Below, piece after piece: positions 7,336-15,403 of a DNA stretch of 24,654 nt (positions are counted from its first letter, which is position 1; the number at the start of each line of letters is the position of its first letter). The translations under genes were made by a program, and so were the position numbers. The notes beneath the pieces were generated by a model. The model made no database searches. It worked only from the letters and a program-made list of their open reading frames with translations, and was not told the origin of the DNA. This DNA comes from an uncultured Bacilli bacterium (GTDB lineage: Bacteria; Bacillota_I; Bacilli_A; RF39; UBA660). The DNA is taken from NCBI GenBank assembly GCA_934140355.1, contig CAKPBH010000020.1:1-24654 (forward strand). The letters are read 5' to 3'.

Positions 7336-7364
7336 TTGCAAAAAAATTTAAATTAAGATATGAT
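7336..7364 (+). promoter_or_regulatory. Promoter of the GtrII-like gene
   Basis: TTGCAA (7336-7341), 17-base spacer, TATGAT (7359-7364), shortly before AAGGAG. An alternative -35 TTGACT lies at 7325-7330. The remaining bases between the two divergent promoters are AT-rich and show only a short imperfect hairpin (TGAAGA/TCTTCA). Confidence 0.5.
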
Positions 7365-7386
7365 TTTAATGTAAGGAGTGGTAGTT

Positions 7387-8769
7387 ATGTCAATTATAAA
7401 GCAAAAAAAATGGATAGTGGCGATTGTTCTTACTTTCATTGCTTATCTTTTGAGAATTATTGTTCATCCCATTTCGATTGATACAGAGGCTCTTTTAGCG
7501 AATCCTGAAAATCTTATTCAATCTTGGGAATCTATCCAAAGAGTTAGTCTTTGCTTTTTAAAAAGAATTTTTTTATCGCTTAATCTTTTTGAGATTAATG
7601 TTTTATCTCTTATTATTTTGGTCATTGCTTATTTTTTGTTAGCAAATTATGTTCTTACTAAGCTTAAAAAACGAGATTTTTCTCATTATGTACTTTTTAT
7701 TTTAATGATGTTAACTTCTCTTGAGACGATTGAGGCTTATGCTTTTACTTTACAAATTTTAGAAATTAGTATTTGCTATTTTCTCGTGATTATTTCTTTT
7801 TTGGGGATAGAAAAAATCATTTATCAAAAGAAATATCTTTATCTTATTATGGTCATTCCTTGTCTAGGATTTGCCTTTGGGGCTTATCAATCTTTTTACT
7901 TGCTCGCGATTACGTTATCTTGTTTATTTTATCTTTTAAACTTTGGGGAGGATAGACGCATATTTACTATTTTTAAATATATTGGTATTTTTGTGATGGC
8001 TATTTTATTTAGTATGTTTTTAATAAGGGGATATTTTAAAGTTTATCCCACGACTTTAAAAAGTGGCTATTTAACCGAACAGATAAATTATAAGACTAGT
8101 GTTAAAAAAGGCATTATTTACCTTGGGGCTACAGTTATTTATACTTGTTTTGGGAAAAATGTGATAAATATTTCTTATTTGGCTACAATTCTTCTTTCCT
8201 TGTGGTATTTAGGGAAGAAAAAGAATCTTTTATATCGTTTATCTTTTCTATTTCTTCTCATCTCTCCTTTTTTAATTTCACTTTTTTTAGGAAATTATAC
8301 TTTTATGCGGAGCCAATTTTCGGCTCCAGTGATTACTAGTTTTGTATTTTTACTACTAACCAACCATAAGTGGGTTCGGAAATTTGTGTCTATTCAATTA
8401 TTCTATCAAATTGCTTGTGTTATGTTGCTATTTTATTCTGATAATATGCGCTACTTTGAAGATATAAGAAGATTAGATGAGATGAATCATTTTTATCAAG
8501 CAAATTGTAAAGATGAGACGGTTGTATTTATTCATTCGCCGCATACTAAGGGGGTAAAAAATGAAATGCTAGGTTACTCTTTCTTTGAATGGGACCAAAA
8601 AAGTGACTATTTATCCAATAGACGGATAAAAGATTTTGCGATTTCTATAAAAAAAGACTATCCCTTCCCTACTTTGGAAGAGATAGTCTATGTTAAAGAG
8701 AATATGGATAAGTATCAAAAGCGGTATCAGATAGACGAGAATATTCTTATTGTAAATGTATCCAAGTAA
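7387..8769 (+). CDS. GtrII-like multi-pass glucosyltransferase
   Basis: An integral membrane protein of 460 residues with around ten hydrophobic segments and a soluble C-terminal part from about residue 360. The N-terminal outside loop has IDTEALLANPENLIQSW (31-47), and a membrane segment carries FGAYQSF (164-170). Both resemble the GtrII-type glucosyltransferase family (PF14264), which moves glucose from polyprenyl phosphate to surface glycans in phage and O-antigen modification and is also found in Gram-positives. I start at ATG 7387 rather than GTG 7378, because AAGGAG (7373-7378) overlaps that GTG and is 8 bases from the ATG. The divergent GtrB-like gene would supply its donor. The acceptor is unknown. 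Confidence 0.72.
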   Translation: MSIIKQKKWIVAIVLTFIAYLLRIIVHPISIDTEALLANPENLIQSWESIQRVSLCFLKRIFLSLNLFEINVLSLIILVIAYFLLANYVLTKLKKRDFSHYVLFILMMLTSLETIEAYAFTLQILEISICYFLVIISFLGIEKIIYQKKYLYLIMVIPCLGFAFGAYQSFYLLAITLSCLFYLLNFGEDRRIFTIFKYIGIFVMAILFSMFLIRGYFKVYPTTLKSGYLTEQINYKTSVKKGIIYLGATVIYTCFGKNVINISYLATILLSLWYLGKKKNLLYRLSFLFLLISPFLISLFLGNYTFMRSQFSAPVITSFVFLLLTNHKWVRKFVSIQLFYQIACVMLLFYSDNMRYFEDIRRLDEMNHFYQANCKDETVVFIHSPHTKGVKNEMLGYSFFEWDQKSDYLSNRRIKDFAISIKKDYPFPTLEEIVYVKENMDKYQKRYQIDENILIVNVSK

Positions 8770-8802
8770 TTGGTGCATTTCTTTTTTTATGCCACTTCTT
8801 TT

Positions 8803-10521
8803 TTATGAAGAATAATTTTTTGTCTTTTTCTTTGTATTCTTTTTGACGATAAAAATAAAGACAATAAGACCAAGGAAACTTATGATTTTGGTATAGATAA
8901 AGAGAGGTGTTCCTTTATAGTATGCAATAATTTTACCCTCTTTATCTTTTAATTTCACTTTAATTAGACCCTCTTTACTTTTTTGATAGTTTAAGTTTTG
9001 ATTGTTTTCTTTGATGTCATAGCCTTTATAATATAATAAGGGTAAAATGACTTCGTTGTTCTGATTATTTTGGTACTCTATGATTAAGTATTTTCCTTTT
9101 CTTTTTGTTTTTAAATTTACCTCACCTAAAGAAATGGCTTTATTTTCACGTTTTTCATAATACTTACTTTGATTTTTATCCCATTTTGTAACGACTTGAC
9201 TTAAAGGGAGATATTCTCCATAACTTATGGTATCAAAGTCACTACCTAGTGTATCTTGCAAATATTTGGCAGATAAGTTATAAAAGTTAAAGATAAAGAC
9301 AATGGGAATAGAAAGCAGAATTAAGATATTGGTTAAAACGGGACTCGTTTTTTTTACCTCTTTATGGTACATGGTAAAAGACATTAAAATTAAAGTGGTA
9401 GATAATGAGAAAACTCGCCATGGAAATTGCATGAAAGAAAAAAGTTTTTGGAATATTTTTAATTTCCAAGGAAACAAGTTGGTTGCAAAAAAGATGGTGA
9501 TAAGACCTAAAAAAAATAAAATTTTAGAAAAAGAGATTGCTGGAGTTATTTTATCTTTAGAAGTATTTTTTAGAGAATATTTGCCAATTAGAATGATGAC
9601 GATAAGAAAGGAAACGCCAAAACCAGCTGGTAACCAGGCAGTCTGGAATAGTTTGCAATAAACAATTCCTGGTATAACAAAGAATAATCTGGATAATTTG
9701 GTGGCATAATTTGCAAGGGAAAAAGAATTCATCATTGCATTTACGGCATATTTTTGACTCATCATTTGCTCTAGCATAGGAAGGAGAAAAAAACTAGTTA
9801 ATAATAAGGTAAGTAGTGCCGCATAAATAATTTTTTGGATTCTTGATTTTTCTTTTAAGAGTTTTTTGCTTTGACAAAGACAAATAAAAAATAAAATGAT
9901 ACAAGTTAAAACAGAAGTAATGAGATGGCTTAAGATTAATCCAGTCATTCCTATAGTTAAAAGGTAATATTTATTTTCATCTTGTTCGATAATTTCATAG
10001 ATTCCCCAAAAAACAAGGGGCAAGAAGACAAAAGTAATATTTTCTCCTAAAGCACATCTTTCAAACATATCAGTCAAGCGATAACTTGATGCAGCATAAA
10101 GAATCGAGGTGAAAAGACCTATTTTTTTGTCTTTGGTCATATTTTTTGTGGCAAGGTACATGAAGAAAATGGAGAAAAAATTAATGGTAAAAAGAAATAT
10201 TTTGTATGCAGTATATTTTTTTAATCCTAGTACTATAAGAAGAGCCGGAAAATACAAGAAGATATCGGGATAAAATAATGGCGCGGCATAGCCATAGTGA
10301 TTTAATTGATGGGGATAAATTCCAGAAAATAAATTGTTTTCTTTTATGTTCATGATGACACCTTCTAATCTTGAAAAGTGAAACATAAAATCTTGCCCAT
10401 TGATGATATATTTTTGCAAGAATAAAGAAAATGTGGTAAAGATGGAAAGAAGAAAAAGAAAAAAGAAGATAGTCTTTTTCTTGTTCATTTGGTTTAAATA
10501 ATCTTTTTTTAAAAATTTCAT
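8803..10521 (-). CDS. Multi-pass membrane protein of the PF10131 (PTPS-related) GT-C-like family
   Basis: This 572-residue protein has about eleven membrane helices. A non-membrane stretch at about residues 430-540 is followed by a final helix (about 545-563) and a basic tail. The N-terminal outside loop NGQDFMFHFSRLEGV (41-55) holds an acidic residue (D44) and H48. NHYGYAAPLFYPD comes before the second helix. These are hallmarks of the family annotated as 6-pyruvoyl-tetrahydropterin synthase-related, whose layout (first-loop acidic residue, many helices, outside C-terminal domain) resembles GT-C glycosyltransferases such as YfhO. The pterin name is misleading. Start 10521 follows GAGGAGT. 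It is convergent with the GtrII-like gene, leaving 33 bases between them. A role in surface glycan or teichoic acid modification is inferred. Confidence 0.72.
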   Translation of the reverse strand: MKFLKKDYLNQMNKKKTIFFFLFLLSIFTTFSLFLQKYIINGQDFMFHFSRLEGVIMNIKENNLFSGIYPHQLNHYGYAAPLFYPDIFLYFPALLIVLGLKKYTAYKIFLFTINFFSIFFMYLATKNMTKDKKIGLFTSILYAASSYRLTDMFERCALGENITFVFLPLVFWGIYEIIEQDENKYYLLTIGMTGLILSHLITSVLTCIILFFICLCQSKKLLKEKSRIQKIIYAALLTLLLTSFFLLPMLEQMMSQKYAVNAMMNSFSLANYATKLSRLFFVIPGIVYCKLFQTAWLPAGFGVSFLIVIILIGKYSLKNTSKDKITPAISFSKILFFLGLITIFFATNLFPWKLKIFQKLFSFMQFPWRVFSLSTTLILMSFTMYHKEVKKTSPVLTNILILLSIPIVFIFNFYNLSAKYLQDTLGSDFDTISYGEYLPLSQVVTKWDKNQSKYYEKRENKAISLGEVNLKTKRKGKYLIIEYQNNQNNEVILPLLYYKGYDIKENNQNLNYQKSKEGLIKVKLKDKEGKIIAYYKGTPLFIYTKIISFLGLIVFIFIVKKNTKKKTKNYSS

Positions 10522-10554
10522 AAGAATACTCCTCTACTTTTATATTCTAAGTTT

Positions 10555-10583
10555 ATTATACCGTTTTTTTTAAAAAAGGGAAG
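10555..10583 (-). promoter_or_regulatory. Possible promoter of the PF10131-type gene
   Basis: A perfect TATAAT (10560-10555) lies about 34 bases before the start codon. At 17 bases spacing the -35 position reads CTTCCC, a poor match. The spacer is a run of six T followed by eight A on the minus strand. Confidence 0.4.
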
Positions 10584-10643
10584 AAAAAATACTTACATTT
10601 TGCCTTATTTGTTTATTTAATCAGAATTTGATAGGAGGATATT

Positions 10644-10730
10644 GTGAAAAAAAATTTGTCTAATCTTGTCAAAAAATGGCATCAATGTTATAATTTAATT
10701 ATCTTAAAAATAGAAAGTAGAAAGTGGTAA
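10644..10730 (+). CDS. Possible 28-codon small ORF upstream of the surface-protein operon
   Basis: GTG at 10644 sits five bases behind a perfect AGGAGG (10633-10638), the best ribosome binding site in this gap. The frame encodes 28 residues, basic and hydrophobic (KKNLSNLVKKWHQ, then CYNLIILKIESRKW), and ends at TAA 10728-10730, three bases before the next ATG and in the same frame. Against it, the strong promoter at 10666-10694 lies inside it, so the main transcript would not carry its start. It may be a leader peptide from an upstream promoter, a remnant of a longer N-terminus, or chance. Confidence 0.25.
   Translation: MKKNLSNLVKKWHQCYNLIILKIESRKW
10666..10694 (+). promoter_or_regulatory. 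Promoter of the 10734-14178 surface operon
   Basis: TTGTCA (10666-10671), 17-base spacer, perfect TATAAT (10689-10694) with CAATGT before it (extended -10). The leader would be about 33 bases, with only AAAGTGG as a weak ribosome binding site. Confidence 0.8.
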
Positions 10731-10733
10731 TTT

Positions 10734-12068
10734 ATGGCAAAGAAGAAAAAAAGAAAAGTCAATAAACAGAAAGTGTTTAGTTTTGTTAGTTTAATTTTTA
10801 TTGTGATTTGTATTTTATGGTATGGGGGAAGATTTATTTATTTTTATTTAGATAATAAGAAGACAGATGCAAAAGAAGCCAATATTTTTGCAAAAGTTTT
10901 ATTAAGTAAAAATAAAGATGATTTAAAGCAAGTGAAAGAAGAATATTATTTTTATGGAAATACGCAAAGTAATTATGTGATGTACTCTAATATTTTATGG
11001 AGAGTAGTGAAAATTAATAAGGATAATACGGTTCGTTTAATTAGTGAAAATGTCATGGGGACTTTAAATAATGGGACGGATGATTATGATACTTCTAGTG
11101 TCATTACTTGGCTTAATAAAGTGAAGGAAAAAAGTTATAGTGGTGTTATGGAAAGTGTGCTTAGTAATCAAGATAGTTTTTTAGTGAAATCTAATATTTG
11201 TACAGATGTTATTGATGATGTCAATAAAATGACTTGTGATAAGGTGAATGATCATTATGATATTGGGCTTTTATCCATAGAAGATTATTTATATACTGGT
11301 GGAAATAAGGGATTTATTCATAATGGTAAAGTGACTTATTTAGCCAATCAAAATAAGAAGAAAAATTATTGGTATATTACTAGTGAGGGAAAATTAGATA
11401 GTGATAGTGAAAATGAAATTATTGGAATTCGACCAGTGATTACGATTGCTTCTGTGATGGAAGCAAAAGACGGAGATGGAAGCAAGGATAAACCTTATAC
11501 CTTTTCAGAAGAAAAAAATTATCATGCTTCTTATGTAAAATTGGGAAGTGATATTTGGCGAGTTTATGAAAGTGATGAAGAAAAGTTAAAATTAATTTTA
11601 GATACAACTTTGGTAGATGAAGATGGAGAGGCATTTAAATATCTTTATGCGAAAAAAAATTATCAATATAATGATACCGTTTATGGTACACTTGCCTATT
11701 ACCTCAATAAAACTTATTACAATCATCTAGACTATGGAAGTATTATTGTTGAAAATAATTATGCAAATGGTGTTTATGGAGAAGATAATCATTATTCTTT
11801 AGAAGAGATTAGTAAAGAGACTATTTCTACGAAAGTAGCACTGCCTAGTCTTCATGATATTATTGTTAATGATGAAGTGGATGGCTACGACACGCTAACG
11901 GGTGTTTCGGGAAATGATAGTTATGTTTATGTGAGAAATCAAAATGGTGCAATTGGACAAAAAAGTATTAGTTATGAAAATAAAGTGCGTCCTTGTATTA
12001 GTATTATGAAAGAGAGTCTAAAGGCTGGAAGTGGGACTTCTACTGACCCATATAGATTAGGAGAATAA
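10734..12068 (+). CDS. Membrane-anchored extracellular protein with two related modules
   Basis: I cannot assign a function. A lysine-rich start (KKKKRKVNKQK) and one hydrophobic segment (about residues 14-38) anchor the protein, with roughly 400 residues outside (444 in total). That part has two related modules. Module A (about 78-257) has YVMYSNILWRVVKI, later IRPVITI (232-238), and ends in GDGSKDKPYTF (247-257). Module B (about 267-443) has YVKLGSDIWRVYES, later VRPCISI (418-424), and ends in GSGTSTDPYRL (432-442). The pattern IWRV ... RPxIxI ... GxGSxxxPYxL is common in repeated surface proteins of gut Bacillota. The two cysteines C156 and C168 in module A could form a disulphide. It is first in an operon with two phosphodiester glycosidases, with one base between its stop and the next start, so it may present or organise their surface substrate. 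Confidence 0.75.
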   Translation: MAKKKKRKVNKQKVFSFVSLIFIVICILWYGGRFIYFYLDNKKTDAKEANIFAKVLLSKNKDDLKQVKEEYYFYGNTQSNYVMYSNILWRVVKINKDNTVRLISENVMGTLNNGTDDYDTSSVITWLNKVKEKSYSGVMESVLSNQDSFLVKSNICTDVIDDVNKMTCDKVNDHYDIGLLSIEDYLYTGGNKGFIHNGKVTYLANQNKKKNYWYITSEGKLDSDSENEIIGIRPVITIASVMEAKDGDGSKDKPYTFSEEKNYHASYVKLGSDIWRVYESDEEKLKLILDTTLVDEDGEAFKYLYAKKNYQYNDTVYGTLAYYLNKTYYNHLDYGSIIVENNYANGVYGEDNHYSLEEISKETISTKVALPSLHDIIVNDEVDGYDTLTGVSGNDSYVYVRNQNGAIGQKSISYENKVRPCISIMKESLKAGSGTSTDPYRLGE

Positions 12069-12069
12069 G

Positions 12070-13101
12070 ATGCAGAAAAAGAAGAAAAAAGTATTAAAAC
12101 GAACCATTTTCTTTGGGTTCATTGATATTATTGCGATTGTTTGTTTCTTTGTGATGTATGGGCCTTGGAACTATGTTCGGAATTTATATGTCACAACGGC
12201 GATGCAGACGATGACACATAAATATTTGGCACGGGTATTTTATAGTGAAAAGAAGATTGCTGAAATACAGAGTCAAAATTATCTCGTGGGAATTAATGAA
12301 GATGCTGATGTTAGTTCTATTGTCATTGATACAAAAGAGAAAAAAACTTACTTAAATGAATATGAAAAAGAACTCTTAGAAAGAGAAAATGAAGATGATT
12401 TATACAAAGTTTTAAATGTTAAGGTAGGAAATGCAAATGGCTACTTGGTGGCTATCTATGATCCGACGAAGGTTACCCTACTTCGAACAAGAAAATTTAA
12501 TGCTGGTACTTATGGCGAGAGAGTTGTAGATATGTGTAAGAGATACGGTGGAGTTGTTTGTATCAATGGTGGAGGATTCTCTAATGGTCTAGATAAAGGG
12601 TCGGACATTCCGGCTGGCTATGTCATTGATGAGGGAAAAGTAGCTTGGCCTATTCAAAATGATTATAGTAATACAAGGGGAAATATTATTGGTTTGACAA
12701 AAGATGGAAAATTAAAATTAATGAATAATGCAACTGGAGATGAGGCAATTCATGCTGGTGTTTGGTATGGTGTTGAATTTGGGCCATTTTTGATTGTTAA
12801 TGGAAAATCGGTTACCATTGAAGGGACTCCTTTTGGGGTTGCAAATAAATGTGTCATTGCACAAAGAAAAGATGGGGTGATGATGTTTTTGGTAACGGAG
12901 GGAGAAAGTTATATTGATGGCGCTAGTATGAAGGATGTTTTGAAGGTACTAGAGCGATATGGCGCTTACAATGCAGCAAATTTAGATGGCGGACAATCTA
13001 CTTCTCTTGTTATTGATAATCAATTAATCAATACCCCTAACTATGCGGCGAAAAAGCAAGGAGGCCGATATGTTGTTACAGGATTTGGACTAGTCCGCTA
13101 A
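12070..13101 (+). CDS. Membrane-anchored phosphodiester glycosidase-family protein, copy 1
   Basis: A basic N-terminus and one membrane helix (residues 12-30) precede an outside stalk and a C-terminal domain (about 120-343) of the NAGPA/phosphodiester glycosidase family (PF09992). Recognised motifs are CINGGGF (164-170), GPFLIVNGK (238-246), AQRKDGVMMF (264-273) and the signature NLDGGQS (304-310). Family members cleave a sugar from a phosphodiester, such as N-acetylglucosamine-1-phosphodiester in mammals and exopolysaccharide-linked groups in bacteria. The substrate here is unknown; sugar-phosphate bonds in teichoic acids or surface glycans are plausible targets given the neighbours. The ATG at 12070 uses AGGAGA at the end of the previous gene, implying coupled translation. 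The next gene is a close paralogue. Confidence 0.85.
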   Translation: MQKKKKKVLKRTIFFGFIDIIAIVCFFVMYGPWNYVRNLYVTTAMQTMTHKYLARVFYSEKKIAEIQSQNYLVGINEDADVSSIVIDTKEKKTYLNEYEKELLERENEDDLYKVLNVKVGNANGYLVAIYDPTKVTLLRTRKFNAGTYGERVVDMCKRYGGVVCINGGGFSNGLDKGSDIPAGYVIDEGKVAWPIQNDYSNTRGNIIGLTKDGKLKLMNNATGDEAIHAGVWYGVEFGPFLIVNGKSVTIEGTPFGVANKCVIAQRKDGVMMFLVTEGESYIDGASMKDVLKVLERYGAYNAANLDGGQSTSLVIDNQLINTPNYAAKKQGGRYVVTGFGLVR

Positions 13102-13116
13102 AGGAGGAAGTACATC

Positions 13117-14178
13117 ATGAAAAAGAAGTCTTTAAAGAAGAATACCAAGATTAAACAAAAGAGTAAAATACTGAAACGGACCATTGTGTTTATTGTTTTA
13201 GATGTTATTGCAATCGTTTGTTTCTTTATTATGTATGGACCTTGGAGTTATGTTCGCAATTTATATGTCACAACGGCAATGAGTACAATGGAACACCGAT
13301 GGTTGGCTAGAATTTTTTATAGTGAAAAAAAAATTGAAGCAATTATGAATGGAAACTATTTTATCACGATTAATGAGGATGCGAATATTGATGATATTGT
13401 GATTAATACTAAAGAAAAGAAAAAATATAAAAATGAATATGAAAAAGAACTTTTAACCAGAGATGAAGGGAATGATTTATATAAGGTTATTCGCTTAAAA
13501 GTTGGTAGTGCAGATGCCCATTTGGTTGCCATTTATGATCCAAAAAAGATAGAACTTATCCACACGAAAAAATTTAATGTTGGTGGCTATGGCGAGAGAG
13601 TGATGACCATGTGTGAGCGATATAATGGTGTTGTTTGCATTAATGGTGGTGGCTTTATTGATAATGGGATGGGTTCAGATATTCCTACTGGCTATGTGAT
13701 AAAAAACCATGAAATTATTTGGATTCCTCAGGGAGAAGATAAAAGTACTTACCGAGATAATATTATTGGGATTACGGATGATGGTAAATTAAAGTTGATG
13801 GCGAATGCTACGGGGGAAGAAGCCATAAATGCTAAAATTAAAGATGGTATGGTATTTGGTCCTTTCTTAATTGTTAATGGAAAAGCTTTAGAAATTGTAG
13901 GAGACCCTTGGGGGAAATCGCCCCGAATGGCAATTGCGCAAAGAAAAGATGGTGTGATGATGTTTTTAGCTATCGATGGAAGAAACTATATTGATGGGGC
14001 TAGTCTTCAAGATGTTGTTAATACATTAAAATTATATGGGGCTTATAATGCTGCGAATTTGGATGGCGGACAGTCTTCAACAATGGTCGTAGATGGAGAG
14101 TTAGAAAATAATCCTCCGGCTGAGGCTAAAAGAACTAAAGGAAGATATGTAGTTACTGGTTGGGGATTAATTCCTTAG
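13117..14178 (+). CDS. Membrane-anchored phosphodiester glycosidase-family protein, copy 2
   Basis: A tandem paralogue of the gene before it, with ten extra lysine-rich residues at the start and the same order: basic tail, helix (about 22-40), the block GPWSYVRNLYVTTAM (41-55), stalk and PF09992 domain. CINGGGF is at 174-180, GPFLIVNGK at 248-256, AQRKDGVMMF at 274-283 and NLDGGQS at 314-320. All motifs are intact, so it should be active if copy 1 is. Differences cluster at the loop after INGGGF and around residues 200-245, where substrate choice may differ. It has its own strong ribosome binding site (AAAGGAGG), 15 bases after copy 1. Confidence 0.85.
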   Translation: MKKKSLKKNTKIKQKSKILKRTIVFIVLDVIAIVCFFIMYGPWSYVRNLYVTTAMSTMEHRWLARIFYSEKKIEAIMNGNYFITINEDANIDDIVINTKEKKKYKNEYEKELLTRDEGNDLYKVIRLKVGSADAHLVAIYDPKKIELIHTKKFNVGGYGERVMTMCERYNGVVCINGGGFIDNGMGSDIPTGYVIKNHEIIWIPQGEDKSTYRDNIIGITDDGKLKLMANATGEEAINAKIKDGMVFGPFLIVNGKALEIVGDPWGKSPRMAIAQRKDGVMMFLAIDGRNYIDGASLQDVVNTLKLYGAYNAANLDGGQSSTMVVDGELENNPPAEAKRTKGRYVVTGWGLIP

Positions 14179-14273
14179 TTAGTTTTTGTTTGAAAAAGGA
14201 AAAACTTGAAAAAATATTTATTCATTTAAATTTTAAGTTTACTACTTACGCTAGTAAAATATATAATACTATG

Positions 14274-14305
14274 AAAATCACATCTAAATTTTAGATGTGA
14301 TTTTT
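14274..14305. terminator. Bidirectional terminator between convergent operons
   Basis: AAAATCACATCTAAA (14274-14288) is the exact reverse complement of 14290-14304, giving a stem of up to 13-14 pairs with T-runs on both strands. It serves the surface operon ending at 14178 and the minus-strand operon ending at 14338. The rest of this 159-base gap is AT-rich and holds one more small inverted repeat (TTTACTA/TAGTAAA, 14238-14258) without a T-tract. Confidence 0.85.
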
Positions 14306-14337
14306 ACGATTTAGAATCATTTACAGACTCTTCTAGA

Positions 14338-14688
14338 TTATTCTTCCCATTTTCTTTCGGTATTTATCTTTTCTTTAGCAGAAAAAGAATCAAATAAATT
14401 TATATTTAGGGTATTGCAAATCGTATTTAGTACAATAAATACATCAGCAACTTCATTCTCGATGGTATCATAATTTTGGATTTTATTCTGATCAATTTTC
14501 ATACTAGTCGCATTTTTCCGAATTGCTTTAGCTAGTTCTCCGACTTCTTCTACTAACAATAATAACTCATCTTCTACTGATTGATTTCCGAATCCTCTGA
14601 TGTTTATCACTTTTTTAATGTAATCTTGAATTTGATCCAAACTCATCTTTCTATTTAATTGATTATACAAATCCATTTGTTTGTCCAT
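14338..14688 (-). CDS. MazG-like nucleotide pyrophosphohydrolase
   Basis: A 116-residue all-helical protein with the metal-binding pattern of the MazG/iMazG superfamily: EEVGE at residues 47-51 and ExxD (E79-D82) in ENEVADVF. Such enzymes hydrolyse non-canonical or damaged NTPs to NMP and pyrophosphate. The usual MazG_nucleotide length and the central insert (KNATSMKIDQNKIQNYD) fit a small single-domain member. The exact substrate cannot be read. It is the last gene of the long minus-strand operon and has its own ribosome binding site (TAGGAGAG). Confidence 0.8.
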   Translation of the reverse strand: MDKQMDLYNQLNRKMSLDQIQDYIKKVINIRGFGNQSVEDELLLLVEEVGELAKAIRKNATSMKIDQNKIQNYDTIENEVADVFIVLNTICNTLNINLFDSFSAKEKINTERKWEE

Positions 14689-14718
14689 ATTTACTCTCCT
14701 ATACTATCTATCATTCAT

Positions 14719-15036
14719 TTATTTCTTTGAAAAAAATCTTCTTTTAACCTTTGGTTTGGCATCATCACTTTCAAGAGAGCTCATTTTTTCATAGGCTAAT
14801 GGTGATAAAACAAGATAATTTTTCTGTGCTTTTTTGGCTTGTTTGATTTTACTTTCTAATTGACATCTTTCAATAAGATTTTCCGTTTGTTTTAGACTAT
14901 TTTCTAAAAATGCAATATACGCTGAAAATGAAAGATAAATTTCTTGCATTAGTTCCCTTTCTTTCGAAAAAATTTCCATATGGGTACTTACTTCTTCTAA
15001 GCAATCAGCTAATGGACTTTGAACTGTTTTTTTCAT
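14719..15036 (-). CDS. Small helical protein of unknown function
   Basis: I do not recognise this 105-residue protein. It is predicted to be almost all helix, with a heptad-like central part (about residues 35-75, FLENSLKQTENLIERCQLES and on), and ends in a basic tail KPKVKRRFFSKK that could bind nucleic acid or membrane lipid. The start has GAGGAGGA, one of the best ribosome binding sites in the window, so it is surely translated. It lies between ricA (25 bases) and the MazG-like gene (30 bases). Confidence 0.75.
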   Translation of the reverse strand: MKKTVQSPLADCLEEVSTHMEIFSKERELMQEIYLSFSAYIAFLENSLKQTENLIERCQLESKIKQAKKAQKNYLVLSPLAYEKMSSLESDDAKPKVKRRFFSKK

Positions 15037-15061
15037 TTTTTCCTCCTCAAATCATTTATTT

Positions 15062-15403
15062 TTAAACCTTACTATTTACGTATTCTTCAATTTGATGACT
15101 AGATTCTGCTAGAATATCATTAAATTCATTCATTCGCCTTAAGTATTCTTGATAAATAGGGTTATTGTTTAATTCTTTTACCTTTTTTTCAATGATTTCA
15201 TCTACTTCATGATAATGATCATCATGCTGATATTCTAATGCAACAGATTTTTTTTGTAATTTTTTGATTTCGTTCACTAAATTATTAATTTCATCATTTT
15301 TTTCAATAACACTACCAATATTTAAGTAACTTTGATATTCTTTAGATTCTTTAATTGTTTGGAATAATTCCTCCATTTTATTTTGCATCGACAACTTCAC
15401 CAT
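15062..15403 (-). CDS. ricA: RicA/YmcA homologue (YlbF/YmcA family)
   Basis: A member of the Com_YlbF family (PF06133). Its place right behind miaB matches B. subtilis ymcA (ricA), and the core LVNEIKKLQKKSVALEY, then NNPIYQEYLRRMNEFNDIL, fits that protein. RicA, RicF and RicT form a complex that steers RNase Y towards selected transcripts and affects competence, sporulation and biofilm formation. RNase Y itself is in this window. The start is uncertain: ATG 15403 (GGAG five bases before) and ATG 15388 (GGTGA eight bases before) are both possible, and both overlap the end of miaB. At 108-113 residues it is about 30 shorter than B. subtilis RicA. It has no cysteine, so the C-terminal cluster-binding tail is missing. 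Confidence 0.82.
   Translation of the reverse strand: MVKLSMQNKMEELFQTIKESKEYQSYLNIGSVIEKNDEINNLVNEIKKLQKKSVALEYQHDDHYHEVDEIIEKKVKELNNNPIYQEYLRRMNEFNDILAESSHQIEEYVNSKV

Noticed and set aside
8770..8802. Terminator between the two convergent glycosyltransferase-like genes
   Set aside because: T-rich, but the possible stem (GGTGCAT against ATGCCAC) does not pair properly.
9302..9661. Plus-strand open frame of 119 codons antisense to the PF10131-type gene
   Set aside because: Antisense to a good membrane-protein gene; composition is that of a reversed transmembrane sequence and no promoter or ribosome binding site is evident.
14238..14258. TTTACTA/TAGTAAA inverted repeat as a second terminator or operator
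   Set aside because: No T-tract on either strand and no promoter that it would control; it could be chance in AT-rich DNA.
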